From assembly GCA_025917655.1 (NCBI GenBank), contig CP084619.1:2046001-2110000 (forward strand): DNA of 64,000 nucleotides, written 5' to 3'. Positions 10,532-23,500 of the stretch are shown here, piece after piece (within the stretch, counting starts at the first letter, position 1; every line of letters begins with the position of its first letter). A program made the position numbers and the translations under genes. Under the pieces are notes generated by a model. It was not told the DNA's origin, ran no database searches, and was given only the letters and a program-made list of their open reading frames with translations. The DNA is from Chlorella sorokiniana (taxonomy: Eukaryota; Chlorophyta; Trebouxiophyceae; Chlorellales; Chlorellaceae).

Positions 10532-13500
10532 ATGGAGAGAGCTTATCTCAACTTTTTGGAAGCCCTGTGCTCTGGTTTTGCTCATCCGGCGGGGTCGGTG
10601 GATGAGGCAGCGCTTCTGTGCGCACAAGCCTCCCAGTTCCAGTATTTAGTGGATTCTGATGCTGCCGTTACCACAAGCATGCGGCACAAGCTTCCAAGGT
10701 GTGACGTTCATCACCAAGCCCGCAGTGCTGTTGCTCAACACCTTCGCTCTCAGCTTTCAGTTCACTTGTGAATGCCGGTAGCTTAGCTAGCCGCCTCCTG
10801 CAGGAAGCTGCTAGAAGTTTCAGAGGGGCTTGCGCAGCTGAGTGACACGCTAGTCCAAGGCAGTCCCAACTGGGCTGACGAACTCGTCGTACAAAAACGA
10901 GGGGCTCAGCTCGTTGCAGCCTTGATAGCGGCCGAAAACTGCGCGATCCTGGGCATCAAGCTTGACATACAGCCCAGCGAGGCGTCGCGGTTTGCGCACA
11001 ACTGCATGCAGCTCCTGCGTGGCGCCGGAACATCTGCGCTGCACGCCCTGTCGGCAGCTGAAGCTGGCGGACGTGCCGCTGACAGCGGCAGTGGCGTTTT
11101 AGTGGCGGAGACTCTGCGCGCGATCGCCTACGGCTGCCTCAACACCATACACAGCGTGCTGCGCACGCTGCAGCTGGGGCAGGAGCGGGAGGTGGCCGCA
11201 GCCGCGGTGGACCCCGGCCACTGGATGCCGTGTCTCGCCGAGCTGAGCGAGGCTCTGCTGCGCCAGCATTCTGCGCAGTGTGAGGATTGCGTGGCACAGA
11301 AAAGCTTACTATACCGCTGCCAATGAATCTTTGGACCGGGCGCCGCGGTTTGGGGCTGCCTCGCAGCCTTTGCACGCAGAGCTGCAGAACCGAATGTCGC
11401 GACATTTGTTTGAAGCCCCTCTGGGGACCCCGTGGCCCCGTGCTGCAGCCTGCAGCCTGCCGTGGGATGATACCCTGGCCTATGTGGATGTGGCCAGCAT
11501 GACGGCGCTGCCACAGCTGAGGTGCACGGCTGTGCTGTCCGCAGATGTGAGGTGTCAGGAGGGCATGGTGCGCGCCCTCCTCCTGCTCTGCTTGCCTAAC
11601 CTTCTGGCCGTCATGGAGATCAGCAACGGCACGGGCAGCAGCCGCGCCGACCCTGGCGCTGGCAGCTGCGCAGGCAGCGATGCTGGGCCTCGCAGCAGCA
11701 GCCACACTGACCCTGGGGGCGGCCGAAGCAGGGGCAGCCGCAGCAAGGCTGTCGGCAGCAGCCGCCGCCGCGGCCATGCCACTGGTGCTGGCGGTGCAGG
11801 CACCAGCCAAGATGCTGCCGACACCATCAGCATCCACACGCTGAGTGTGGGGCTGGCACATGCAGCCATGCTTTGCATGACCATTGAAAATCCAGCTTTG
11901 CGCTGTGGGGTTGAATCCCTGGCTCGGGACCCGGTCGACGGACCCCAGGCCGCCAGCATGTTGGTGCGCCTGCTGCTGGCCCTGCCATGCAGCTTGCGCG
12001 GCTCGAATGAGCTGGCACCACACAACTGCAAAGCGGTACACACTTCGGCACTCGCCCTGCTGGACTTGCTGTTGACCCCGCACTTGCAGGCGTTTGCAGC
12101 ACGCGACAGCGCCCAGCTCGCCCGCGCAGTCTGGGCGCCGGCGGCGCGGCAGGCGCTGCTGTTGGTGCCGCACATGGCGCTGGTCCTGCCGAGGCTGCCA
12201 GCCGATGACCCCGCAGACCTGCAGGACGTGGCTGCCCTGTGCGTCCACTACGCCAGGGTGCTTGCTATGGTGGTGGCAGCTGCAGCGACACCCGCTGTGT
12301 CCAGCGAGGAGGAGCTGACGGTGTGGGTGAAAGCGGCAGATGCGGCGCTGCGCATGCTGCCCTGCCTGGATCGCTTGGCGCCGCGCTGCCCGGCTGGCAG
12401 CCGCGGCAGGGCCGGCATTTTGTCGCTGGCGGCAACGCTGCTGGAGGGCTTCTGGATGCTGGGGGGTGTCGTGCGAGAACTGGCGCCCCAGCGCTGCGCC
12501 AGCCCCGCAGACCACGGACCAGCAGTGGGCCCTGCACAGCCGCAGCTGCCGCATGGTGCACTGGCTGGCGGCGGAGCCTGGGCGCGCGTGCCGGCTGCCC
12601 TGGGACCTGGGCCCCCGCCGCTGGAGCCAGCTGCGCGACGGCTTGCATGCCTGGGCGCAGACATTGCACACTGCGTTGGACGTGGCAGCCCAGGCATCTC
12701 ACATCTCTGGCACATCGGCTGGCGCTGTTGCTGGGCCAGCGGGAGCAGCAAAGGAATACGTGATCAGGTGACGACGCAGTTGTGTGAAGCATTGTGCACT
12801 GCATCGCCGGTGCGGTGCATGCCGCCTCAAAGCCTTCGCTGTTGTCCCTGCAGTGACCCGCGCATGGGGGCGTGCATACTTGCTGGGTCGGCTGCTGTTA
12901 AGGCACTCCTGAAGGCACCTCTGCTGCCGATCGGTGCTGTCCCCGCAAATGCGCTCATGGCTGCTGCATCCGACCTCGTCTTCGCCGTTCGCTGCGCGTG
13001 GCCGGTCGCGGATGTGGAGCACATGCTGTCGCTACGCCGCGCTCTGGTGCGCTGCCTGCTGTTGCTGCTACACGCTGCCTGCTGCCTTCCATGCAGCCTT
13101 CACAGCCTGTGACATGGCTGCTGTGCCGTGCACCTCCTGACTTTCTACTTCCTGTGTACCAGCAGGAGGCAGGGACACGTGCCGGCCCAGACCAGGAGGT
13201 GGATGAGGTGCTGGACAAGGCATGTCGAGTGGTCCACGCAGAGCTGGTGGCAGTGCCTGCTGTGCAAGCCGGGCTGTTACACACGGCGCTGGCAGCGGCT
13301 GCCAGGAGATGTGAGGCTGGCACTCCGGTGAGCTCCAAGTGACTAGGTCATGCCACGCGGATTTGCGTGCAAGGGAGCGCCGCCTGCCGCTGCTGCCTTC
13401 AGCATGCCTGCCTGGTGGCGCCGCAGGAGCTCGACGCCCTGCAGCCGTTGATCAAGCTGCTGACTGCCCTGCTGGAAACAGCTAGGAGTCTGTTTGCCAA

Positions 13501-13999
13501 GCTGCAAGAAGACCTCGCCGCTGGGACGGCAGCGAATCCGACAGGCGCAGCTGCACTTTCAAAACAGTTGGTGGCTGCCTTGAAGGCCTTGGACGCAGAG
13601 CTGCACGCTGCTGTGCAACCCATGGCAGCACATGAGGGCCCTGGACCCCAGCAAGGACAGCACATGCGGGCTCTGCAGCAGATTGTGCAGCCGGCCAGCG
13701 CTCTGGCTGAGCTAGGGCACCAGGTGTGGGTGTTGAGGGGCTTCGCCGAGGAGGGTCGGCTGGCGGTGGCGCAGGTGGCGGTGCTGCGAAGCTGCGCCTA
13801 CCTGGGCTGCAGCAACCTGGAGCAGGAGGGCGGCCCCGCAGCAGGGCAGGGCCTGGGCAGCCAGCGGTGCGGCGGCTGCCGCATGGCTTGGTACTGCGGC
13901 ACCGCCTGCTCGCATGCCGACTGGCGCGCGGGGCACAAGCGGGTGTGCAAGGCGCTGGCCGCGACGAAGCCAGCAGCAGCGGGGCGAGGCGCCGCTTGA
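10532..13999 (+). CDS. large MYND zinc-finger protein of unknown function
   Basis: A protein of roughly 1000 residues with a C-terminal MYND finger. The proposed start MERAYLNFLEALCSGFAH is the first ATG of the frame; an intron 10699-10803 joins it to KLLEVSEGLAQLSDTLVQ. Most of the length is helical, Ala/Leu-rich sequence without a recognised domain, interrupted by a Gly/Ser/Arg-rich linker near 11630-11800. The MYND finger at about 13790-13960 shows CAYLGC, QRCGGCRMAWYCGTACS and HADWRAGHKRVC, giving the expected Cys/His ligands for two zinc ions. MYND fingers usually bind proline-rich peptides; many algae have large families of such proteins with no assigned role. Two apparent one-base shifts occur in homopolymers: the A-run near 11299 (reading ...CVAQK then AYYTAANESLDR) and the C-run near 12490 (RELAP then APAPQTTDQQWALHS). 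They look like sequence errors because flanking frames carry the same protein character. Confidence 0.75.
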
Positions 14000-14165
14000 G
14001 ACGGTGATGTCCATTCTGTGAAGCAGCTTTGGCAGCAGTTTGGTTTTCTTATGATGGCGGTAACATGGTTGGGGTCGAGGCAGTCAGGAAAAGCAATCGC
14101 TCTGCAGTGTCGAACAAATCGCAACAGACGTCTGGAGGCAGGCAGTGAATGCCAGCAGGGAGAAA

Positions 14166-17100
14166 TCATGGATTGTAAGGAACAACCGGGAGGTGATGGT
14201 TGCAACGAAGACGAGCCAGCAAGTCAACAATGTACAGCAAGGGCTGGCTGGCTGGCAAAGGCGTGAGAACGTTCAACCAGTTAGAGTCAGGCCCAGCGGC
14301 GCTGCGTGCCAACGCCAATCTGGCTGCTGCGCAAGCCGCGGGCACTGCTGAGCGAACCGTTGCTGCCGACTTCGCTGGGTCCAGAGGCGCCGCGCTGCAT
14401 GTTGATGCTGCCGAGGAAGCGGCTGCCAGCCTCGCCCTGCCTGCCTCCGTCGCCGAATGCCGCAGCGTACTGGCGCTGGCGGCAGAGGCGGCCTTCTGCA
14501 GCGCAGCACGGCGGGCCGCTGCATCAGCCGCAGACTCACGGGCCGACAGCGGCGCGCGGAGGCTGCTCACGGCGACGCTCAGGCTGGGCGACTTGCGCAG
14601 CGAGGGGCGCGCCGTCAAGCTGCCGCTGCTGCCGTGGGCAAGCTCAGATGCTGCGACTCCCGTGGGTGGGGAGGGCACGGGGATGCGGCTGCTGAGGGGT
14701 GCCTGCAGCAGTTGTGAGGGGATAGAGCCCGGTCAGGGTGTTTTGCAGACGTGTCGCAGACGTGTCGGTGCAGGACCCAGCAGCGGCCAGCGGCAGCATG
14801 GCGTGCCTGTGTCAGCCTACTCTCGACTCCGGTGCTGACGCGCCGCTGCTGTGCAATGCGGCCCAACGGCAACGCCATCTTTGGCAGCTGGCCAGCGGGG
14901 GCGGGCAACGGCGGCTGGGGCGGCAGCCGCCTGATGCCGAGCAGCGGACCGGCTGGTGAGGGGGCGGGGAGGGCTGACCGCAAGCTCAAAGCTCTCCACC
15001 TCCTGCCCAGCCTCCTCCGCGGGCCTGGGGCCACCCGCTGCATCGCTAGGGCTGTCCCTGTCGCTCTCGCTGCCCTCCGTCAGCCAGCTGGTGCTGCCGC
15101 GAGGCGTGTTGATGGCCCCGCCGCGCGGCGTGGTGGCGGCGCTGCCAGGCGCCGCCCCGCTCACCCGAGCAGACAGCGGCGTCTTGTTCTCCTCTGCCTC
15201 GCTGCGCACAAGGCTGAGCTTGGAAAGGTTCAGCTTGGACATGGGCGGCCGAGGGCCGGCAGCGACGCCGGGGCCGGCAGCTGCCTGCCCTCGCTGCCGG
15301 GCGCCCTCACGCCGCTGCCTAGGTTGAGCCTGGACACCTGCTGCGGCCGCTGGCCCACTGCAAGGGCAGGAGGTCGTGCAGAAGAGCCAGGTGAGCCGCG
15401 TGCAGCACAGCAAGCTTCACAGTTGCATCGGCTCTGGAGTCGCTTGTAGTCAACCGCACTGCTGCACCTGTTGCCATCCCACCAACCTGAGCTGTTGCGA
15501 GGCGTGACACCGCCGGCAGACGTGGCGCTGCGTGGAGTCAGGCCACGGACGCCTGCTCCGCCGGCGGCAGCCGGCGTGCCCCTTCCGGGTGCTGCAGGGA
15601 GCGACAGCCGTGATCGGGGGTCTGCATGCTGCCAGGGGGCCCGCCGCGGGGGCTGCCGCGTGGCTGCTGGGCGGTAGGCTCGGATGGAGGCCTCATCCTC
15701 GGAGGTCTCGCAGGCGCTGCTGGCAGCATGCGCCAGCTGCGCACGCAGCGACTCCAGCTCAGTCTCCAGAGCTGCAGCGCGCTCCTGCTCCGCGGCAAGT
15801 GCGCTCCGGGCGGCTGCAGCGGGTGGAAGGAAAGAGCAGGATGGTTTCCGCATGAACTGTTCAGTCAGTGAAAAAGGAAGTTGTGCCTGGTGCGCAGGGA
15901 AACCCTCCAGGCAGACTCGACAATGCAAGCCCAGCACAGCTGGCGCTGCCGCCCTGCCCAAGCGCACCCGCAGCCTCGCGCTCGCTGCGCATGGCCCTCT
16001 CCTTGGCCTCCCAGGCCGCGCCGTTCTCCGCGTTCTTCTTGGCTGCCCCCAGCGTGATCTCCGTCACGTTCCTCCCAAAGTTGAGCGTGAGAGCGTCTCG
16101 CTCACAGACGTCATCTGCAGCGGTGGCGGTGGTGGTGTATGGCGGAGGCGGGGCGCATGTGTACGATACACAGGGAGTGGTGGGCTAGGCCTTCCGTTGC
16201 AGGGCACCTGCCTCCTCATGTCGCAAGCCAGCCGGGGCATATGGGGGCTGCGCGCCCACCTCTGGCGCCACGTGCATGAACATCATGGTCTTGGCCTGCC
16301 CGCTCAGCGAGTCCTGCAGCAGCTGCGTGAGCTTGGAGTCGCGGAAGGGCACGTGGGGCGCCTTGGAGGCCAGCGCGTGCATCACGGTGCCCAGCGCGCT
16401 GCAGAGGGGCGGGACAGGCAGGGGGTGTGACAGTGGGACAGCAAGGCAGGTGGGTCCAACCGCCCCCTCGGCGCAAACGCAGGCGGGATACCAGGGCGCC
16501 GCCAGCGAGGCAGAGCTCGAGTGCCGCCGCGGGCCCCACCCACCTCAGGCTCCTGTTGATGTGCTGGGCCTCCAGCAGCTGCTGGCCCTCGGCGCCGCTG
16601 CGCCCCACCCGCTCGCTGCCGGCCAGGTCGATGAGGTGGAGGCAGCCGTGGGTGCGGGCGTGGGTGACCTTGTTGGTGCCCTCCACCATCACGGTCAGCA
16701 CCTGCAACAGCAGGGGGCGGCGCTGCCGGCCTTCAGCTCGACAAGTGAAGGCAGGCATCAGCTCTCGCAGCGAAGCTGAGGTGACGCAAGACGCAGGAGG
16801 GGGGGGGGCGCTTGGAACACGGAGGCCTGCAAGAGAACACGGCATCCGCCACCCCACCTGGTGCGAGCGTGAGGAGCGGTTGTTCATCTTGGTCTCCGCC
16901 ACGGCGCGGTTGCGGGCCCCCGCTCCATCACCTCCAGCACGTCCTCAGTGCAGCCTACCGCCACCTGCGAGGGCGGGGAAAGGCTGAAGGGTGGAGGCAA
17001 GCAGGCCAGGATGCAGGCACGCAGGCTTCTAATGGCAGCACCACGGTAGGCTGCCGAGAAGCCCAGGGGGCAACCTTGCTGCACCAGTTCCCACAGCCGG

Positions 17101-20100
17101 CGCCCCCACCTGCTGTTGCCCCCTCCGCATGCCTCCTCGCCCCCAGCCCCGCACCTGCTTGGCATCCGGCACGTTGGCGCCGCTGCCCTTGGTGTTGACC
17201 AGCTGCAGGGAGCGCTGCTGCCGGGCCTCTGCGTCCGACACCAGCAGGTCCCGCACGCTCTCGTTGTAAATCTCCAGCAGCTGCACGCTGATGGAATACT
17301 CCACCTGCAGGTGCCAGAGTGGGTGAAGGGAGCCGTGAGCGACAGCATCAGAGGCAGTGGGGTGGGAGTGTGGGCTGGCAGGGAGGCAGCCACGCGCGGG
17401 TGAAAGCGCCTGCGGCACCAGCGCCACCCACCTCCACCGTGCGCTGCCGGTTCAGCTCAAACAGGTCGTCCAGAGCGCGGTAGTTGATGCCGCGGTTGGT
17501 GTACTCGCCGATGTCGGTGCCGCTCATTGTGTGCGTCTTGCCGCTGCCCGTCTGGCCATCTGCATGGGTAAGAGGTGAGGTGGGGCACAGGCGAGGACGC
17601 GGGTCAGGATAAGTACGCATGGGTGCAAGGGGGCAACGTGAGATCGACACCGGGTTGCAAGCAGGAGTCGAAGCTGGATAAACTGCAAACACGCGCAGCT
17701 GGCCAGCGTGTCTCACATGCAAAGATGCAGACGTTGTAGCCTGCAGGCAGCAAGGGGAGCACAAAGCAAGGGTTGGTTGATGCCCGGCCGGCCACTTCAA
17801 TCGCCCACTGTTGGGTTGCAGGGCAGCTATTTAGTTGTGTGCCCTCCCAGGCAGCAGCAAGCCCTGCTGGCACGGCGCCCACCGTCAAGCACGGAGCGGA
17901 TGAGGGGCTGCGTCTCGGCGTACACGTCATCCTGGGTGCTGCCCTCGCCAAACACGCGGTCAAACTTGAAGGTGTGCCACTTGTTGTGCTTCTGGGAGAA
18001 CACGTTGAGCGCGCCCTCCTCCCCCAGCTGCTCAACGGCACAGGTGGGGGCAGTCCTCTCAGTGACAGCTCCACCGCATAGTGCACAGACGTGGGCAACA
18101 AAGAGGCACTTGGCACTTGTGCTTTACTCAATTCAGGAACTGAACAACCGGACACCGACACCCCCGCGCTCACCTCCACCATGCACGCAGTGCCGTCGCG
18201 CGGTGCGGCCGCGCGGGCGCACGCGGCAGAAGACACGGATGTTGCCCCGCAGGTCCTGCACCGTGTTGTACAGCTGCCGGTTCTCCTCGGAAACAAGGCG
18301 GTATCGCTCGTTCAGGTCGCGGTACTGCTGCACCTGCAGGTTGAGAGATGCACGGACATCTGTTGAGCAGGGCACGGCCAGCCACAGGGCATCATGGCGT
18401 GAGCAGAGGTGTGGCGCCTGCCTGACATGCAGTGCGGCCGGTTTATTGGCTGCTACCCATGAGCCGCCCGCCCCCCGCCCCCCCACCTCCTGCGACAGCT
18501 CCTCCAGCTGCGTCTCCGCCTCGGCCACCTGCGCTGCCGCCGTCTGCTGCACCGACCGCAGTTCGGCCTCCTTGCGCGCCACCTCTGCCGCCGCCGCTGC
18601 CTCCTTCTCCGCCAGCTGCCGCTCATACGCCTCGCGCTCTGCCGCGCTCATCTCTGCAGGTGTGAGGAGCAACAAGGGTGAGGGGCCGCAACTCTTGATT
18701 TGGCGCCGTCTGATAGCACTGGCTCATGCGCCGCTTAATATGGATGCTTGCGGCACTGCCACAGGCATACACTGTCGGATTGATAAGCCAGGCTGGGCCA
18801 CAGCGCGCCCACCCACCGTTTTCGGGCGCAGGCAGGTACTTGATGGCCGCCGCCTGCTCCTTCCAGTGCGCCACCTCGTGGCACAGGCGGGCGATGTCGC
18901 GGCGCATGCGCTCCTGCGCCTCGCAGCTCAGCTTGAACTCCTGGTCCTTGGCCAGCAGCCGCTTCTCGTACTCCTGCAAGGGGGAGGCACACTGAGCAGG
19001 ACAGTTCAGGCACAGGGCCAAAAGCAAAAGCGACAGATGCGGCCATCCTGCCCTGCCTCGCCCACCCACCGCAGTCAGGTTCTGCAGCACCGTCTCCAGG
19101 ACCGGCCCCACGGCGTCCAGCGCAATCTCGGGGGACTCCGCCACCGGCGCGTGGCGGCGGAGGCAGCGGCGTGGCGGGCATGCCCATGCTGCTCTTCAGC
19201 ATGTGGTTGCAGGTGCGCATGAGGAACTCGAGGCCGTCGTTGCACTTCTGGCCGGCCGCACGGTTCACCGCAGTCGCCGCGTGCGGCGTGAAAGAGAACT
19301 CGGGGCTGCCGCCGGCGCGCGGCGACGGCAGCTGCTGTGGCGACGGCTGCCAGGGCATCGAGCCGGGCGCGACGTTGGGGGCCCGAGGGCGCAGCCTGCA
19401 CGCCGCTGGTTGGCGTGGCACTGCCGCTTGGTTGTGCCGCGGGACGAGGCGACGCCGCGCCTGCCTGCTGGCCCTGCCACCACGCGTGCAGCGCCAGCAC
19501 GCAGTCGGCCACCGCGGGCCGCTCCTCCAGAGACATGTCCTCAAAGTCGGCGGCGCAGACGGAGGCGTCCTGCCCAATCAGCGCCTGGCAGCCACGTATG
19601 AAGTTGGTCACGTTCTCAAAGCTCTTGATGACCTCGCCGGTGGGGCTGCTGCACTCCTGGCTGTAGTCCAGGATCTGCAGTGGGAGGCGGGCAGGGGAAC
19701 CTGGTCAGCTAAGATGCCCAGGGTAGGCAATCCCAAGGGGGAGAGGTTGTACAGTGAAACGTGAGCGAAAGGTCAGCCACACGCACCTTGCCGACGCTGC
19801 CAGGCCGCAGCACATTGAGCAGGCGGCACAGGGTGACGCCGTCGCGCAGAGAGGCGCGGAAGGCCGCGTCGCTGTCATGCGGCACCGCAGCGCCAGTGAG
19901 CACAGAGATCCACTCCGCCGCTAGCTGGCGCCGGTTGGCAGACTTGACCACGCGGGAGTCGCTGGGGCTCATGCTGCTGCGCGCCAGGCTAGCAGGCTGG
20001 CTGCTGGCGCTGTCCGGCATCAGCAGGGGCGAAGGCGGTGCCGCCGACGGGGAGGAGAAGACAAACTCGACGGTGGGGGAGGCGGGCAGCGCCGCCTCGG

Positions 20101-20214
20101 CCTGCACGCGGGATCAGCGGGCCGAATCGTCATTAGACGGCGTAAAGTCGAAAGATGAAAGCGCAGAAGGCCTCCTGCACCGACCTGAGGTTGGCTGTCG
20201 GTTTCTGCCGCCAT
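14166..20214 (-). CDS. kinesin-14 with N-terminal calponin-homology domain (KCH type)
   Basis: A minus-end-type microtubule motor. Exon 1 ([13 protein letters not shown] at 20214) splices at a CAG/GTCGGT donor to 20101. The CH domain spans two exons: [14 protein letters not shown] with [19 protein letters not shown], then [22 protein letters not shown] Pro/Ala linker and coiled coils follow ([39 protein letters not shown]). The kinesin-14 neck [18 protein letters not shown] precedes the motor: [13 protein letters not shown] (P-loop), [25 protein letters not shown] (switch I), [15 protein letters not shown] (switch II), HINRSL and [18 protein letters not shown]. After the motor comes a long tail with a coiled coil ([20 protein letters not shown]) and several TPR/TPRG sites. 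CH-kinesins are known in plants and algae and link microtubules with actin. A frame change is needed near 16912 (G-run before [10 protein letters not shown]) and probably just after CRVRPR. The last exon ends PVVPYNP; its exact end is less sure. Confidence 0.9.
14174..14178 (+). other. candidate TGTAA polyadenylation signal of the MYND gene
   Basis: TGTAA lies 175 bases after the MYND stop and a few bases inside the convergent kinesin coding end, so the two transcripts would overlap tail to tail. Confidence 0.3.
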
Positions 20215-20575
20215 TTCCCGAGCTACGCCTTGCAGACGGGCCTCTCAAGGGTCTTAAAAGGGCATGCACCCGGTAACTTGGCAAAAGAAAGGGCTGCCTG
20301 CGCGTTCCTGGCGAGAGCTGCCGCAACCTGCCAGTTGAATGAGCAACGGCCTGCGGCGAGCGCCAAGTGCTCTTTAAAAATGCACGCTGCCTGTGTGCCG
20401 CGCCATGCGCCGCGCGCCTAGTCCGTGTTGTTTGTGGCACGAAATACAGCGAGTTGTACTGCTTGAAATGTCCCATAGAGGAACTCTTTTGCACATGCAT
20501 GGCATTGCATACAGCGCTTTGGTGTTATTTCATTACCATCCCAGCCCGCGGAGCGAGCCGCAGCCGACCCTCGCT
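20215..20575. other. divergent promoter region between kinesin-14 and UTP14
   Basis: 361 bases separate the two start codons. The region is noticeably less GC-rich than the genes, with short A/T runs such as CTTTAAAAATGC near 20371. I see no perfect TATA box and no open frame with support. It probably serves both genes. Confidence 0.5.
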
Positions 20576-23500
20576 ATGGCAAAGCCCAAGCGTGGCGGCG
20601 GACGGCCGCCTCGTGCCAAAGGCAAGAAGCATGAACCCGCTAGTGTTCGCCCAGATGACGTATACGAGGCAGAGGACAGCGAGCCCGATGAAGAGCGGCA
20701 TGCTTCTCGCTACGACGTAAGTTCCGGCCCTAATGGACCTCTGACGATGTTCATTATCGCGTGCATGTGTACAGACCATCGATTCATCCAGCAAAGCAGT
20801 TGTGTGTCAGTGCTTGCTGTTGCTGCCGCCGCTGCCGCCAACCCGGCTTTGGCCGCGTGCCTCCCTGCCTCTTGTGTCCAGAGAGTGGACACCTATGAGT
20901 ACGAAATGCCCTCTGATTTTGAGGATGAGGATATCGATGATGAGATGGCCTTCACAGGTGCAGCTCAGCGGCAGGGGCTTTGCAAAGGACTCGCAGCGGT
21001 TATCCTCACCGCGCGTCTGCTTGCCGTGCACTGTGTGGGTCGGCCGGGTTGCACCCACCCACCGCCTGTCTTGACCTCGTGCAGAGGAGGACAAGAAGAT
21101 GTTTGGCCACTTGTTCGAGGATGAGGGCCCAGCCAGCGGTGACGACGGCGGCAGCGGCGGCGGTGGCGGCAGCGACCTGCTGAGCAGCGGCGAGTCTGGC
21201 AGTGAGGAGGAGGAGGGCGGGGAAGGCGGCTGGAGCGAGGAGGAGGGCGAAGAGGACGACGAGGACGGAGACGGCGTGCAGGCCAGTGCTCAACAGCAGC
21301 GGGATGAGCTGGACGAGCTGTTTGGCGAGGACGCCGACGGCGGCAGCGACAGCGAGGGCGGCAGCGGCGATGAGCGCAGCAGCGAGTCGGGCGGCGAGGA
21401 GGGGGGCGGCGAGGAGGGCGACGAGGATGCTTCCGCCAGACACCAGGCCATGCTGGATGCTGTGACAGGTGGCGGCGCGGCTGACAAGCGGCGGCGCCGC
21501 GCCAGGGAGGTGGTGCTGACTGAGGCCTACCCCGAGTCTGCCTACAACCTGCCGCCCTCTGGTGAGAGCACAGCAGGAGGCTGCAGCGGGGCAAAGGCTG
21601 CTGCCAAGACTGGGTGTGCACGCGCGTGGGGAGCGAATGCTGCTCGCTGCGGGGCTCCCGCCCCTGCTGTCCCCCGGAGCGCCTTTGCCTACCCTGAACG
21701 GCGCCGGCCGGTACCGCCTCGCGCGGCCGAGCCGGTTGCCAGGCTGTGGGAGCGGGCACGCGCGCTCCGCACAGACACGCTGCAGCGCATACAGGCTGCC
21801 CCTGACCCGCGCCCCTCCTGGGGGCGCGGCGCGATGAAGGCGCAGTTTACGGCCGCTGCCACATGCCGCCGCACGCGCCACACCCTCATCATGCTGCCGA
21901 CAGCGCGGCCCTCTTGGCTGCTGCCGCAACCGTCTGCTCCTCTCTGTCAGCCCTGGCTCCATCCTGCATGCTGTGAGCTCAGTGCCGCCCTTTGCCCGCT
22001 GCGCCCCGCCCCTCACCAGCCGCTGGCGAGCTGACCCTGAGCGACCTGATTGCCGGGCTGGGGACGGCAAGGCCAAGCTGGGGGCGGCACGCAAGGCACT
22101 GGAGCGGCTGGAGAAGAAGGCGGCCCCAGTGTCTGCCCCGCTGCCAGGCCCCATCCGGCAGCGGCAGGAGCGCAAGGCGGGGTGAGGCGCCGCGCCCGCC
22201 CGCCCGCCCGCCTGCTGGTGCTATAAAGCCGCGCTGCTGGCCGCCCGCGCGCCCGAGACGGCTCAAGCAGGCGGGCATGGTGGCCTGCGTTGGAGTCTGG
22301 GCGCGGCAAGCTCGCCTGGCCGCCCTCCCTGCACCACCACCACTTTCCCTGCGTGCCTCCCCCACCCCCCGCATCACCTTTGCAGCTACGAGGAGGCCAA
22401 GAAGGAGGCTGAGAAGTGGGCCCCCGTGGTGAAGGCCAACCGCGAGGCGCCCTCCCTGCGCTTCACATCCGACAAGGCGGCGGTGCCCCGCGTGACCACC
22501 ACCGCCGCGCTGGCCGCCAAGCACGCCCCCGAGACCGCCATGGAGGCCGAGGTGGCGGCGCTGCTGGAGGCGGCGGGGGCGCACAGCGCGCGGGCGGTGG
22601 CCGAGGCGGAGGAGGCGCTGGCGATGAAGGTGGGACGGCTGGGGCGGTGCTGGCCCCCGCCACCTCCCACGCTGGCTTGCTCCTGTGCCTTCCCCTCTCA
22701 TGTGCAGCCTTGCGCTGGCAGGCAGCAGGCCGTGGGCTAACCACCACCACATGCACCGCCACCATGCACATCCCAACACACCCTGCTCACTCCTGCCCCC
22801 CGCTTCCCATCCCCGTCCCAACCACCATCCACTCCCATCCCCCCCAGGCCCTGTCGGTGGAGGAGGCGCGTGAGCGGCAGAACCGTCTGGCGCGCATGCG
22901 GGCGCTGCTGTTCTACCACGAGGTGAAGGCCAAGCGGCTGAAGAAGATCAAGAGCAAGGAGTACCGGCGCAAGCTGAAGAAGGCTGAGAAGCGGCGGGCG
23001 GGCGAGGCGGGCGATGAGGGCGACGAGGAGCAGCTGCGGCTGGACCTGGAGGCGGCGGAGTTTGAGCGGGCCAAGGTGGGGGTAGGGGAGTGGGGGCGTG
23101 TGTGTGTGGGGGGATGGGTGTGTGCCTGCTCTTGCATGTCTGCGGCTGTAAGGGGGCCAGTGGGCGATGCAAAGGGCGCTTCAAGGCAAGCTTGGGAGTC
23201 TGTTTGCTGGCTGTGACTGGCTATGGGGCCGCCAGAGGGCCAGCCCCGCAGGACACCGCCCCTCCTGCCCGCCGTGCAAGCATGCCATGCCAGCGGGCGC
23301 CCAACTCATGCGCGCAGGAACGGCTGACACTGAAGCACAAGAACACGTCACGCTGGGCGCGCCGCGCGCTCAAGCGCGGGCAGGTGTCCATGGACGACGG
23401 CACCCGCGCGGCAGTTGCCGAGCAGCTGCGCCTGGGGAGGAGCTGCGCCAGCGGGTGCGGCGGCCTTGCGCTGCGTGTTCCCACGCTGAAGGCCTGGCCG

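Noticed and set aside
11139-12671. A 510-codon open frame on the minus strand, antisense to the MYND gene
   Set aside because: It is rich in Arg, His, Gln and Ala with no domain, as expected of the reverse frame of a GC-rich coding region; the plus strand carries the coherent MYND protein.
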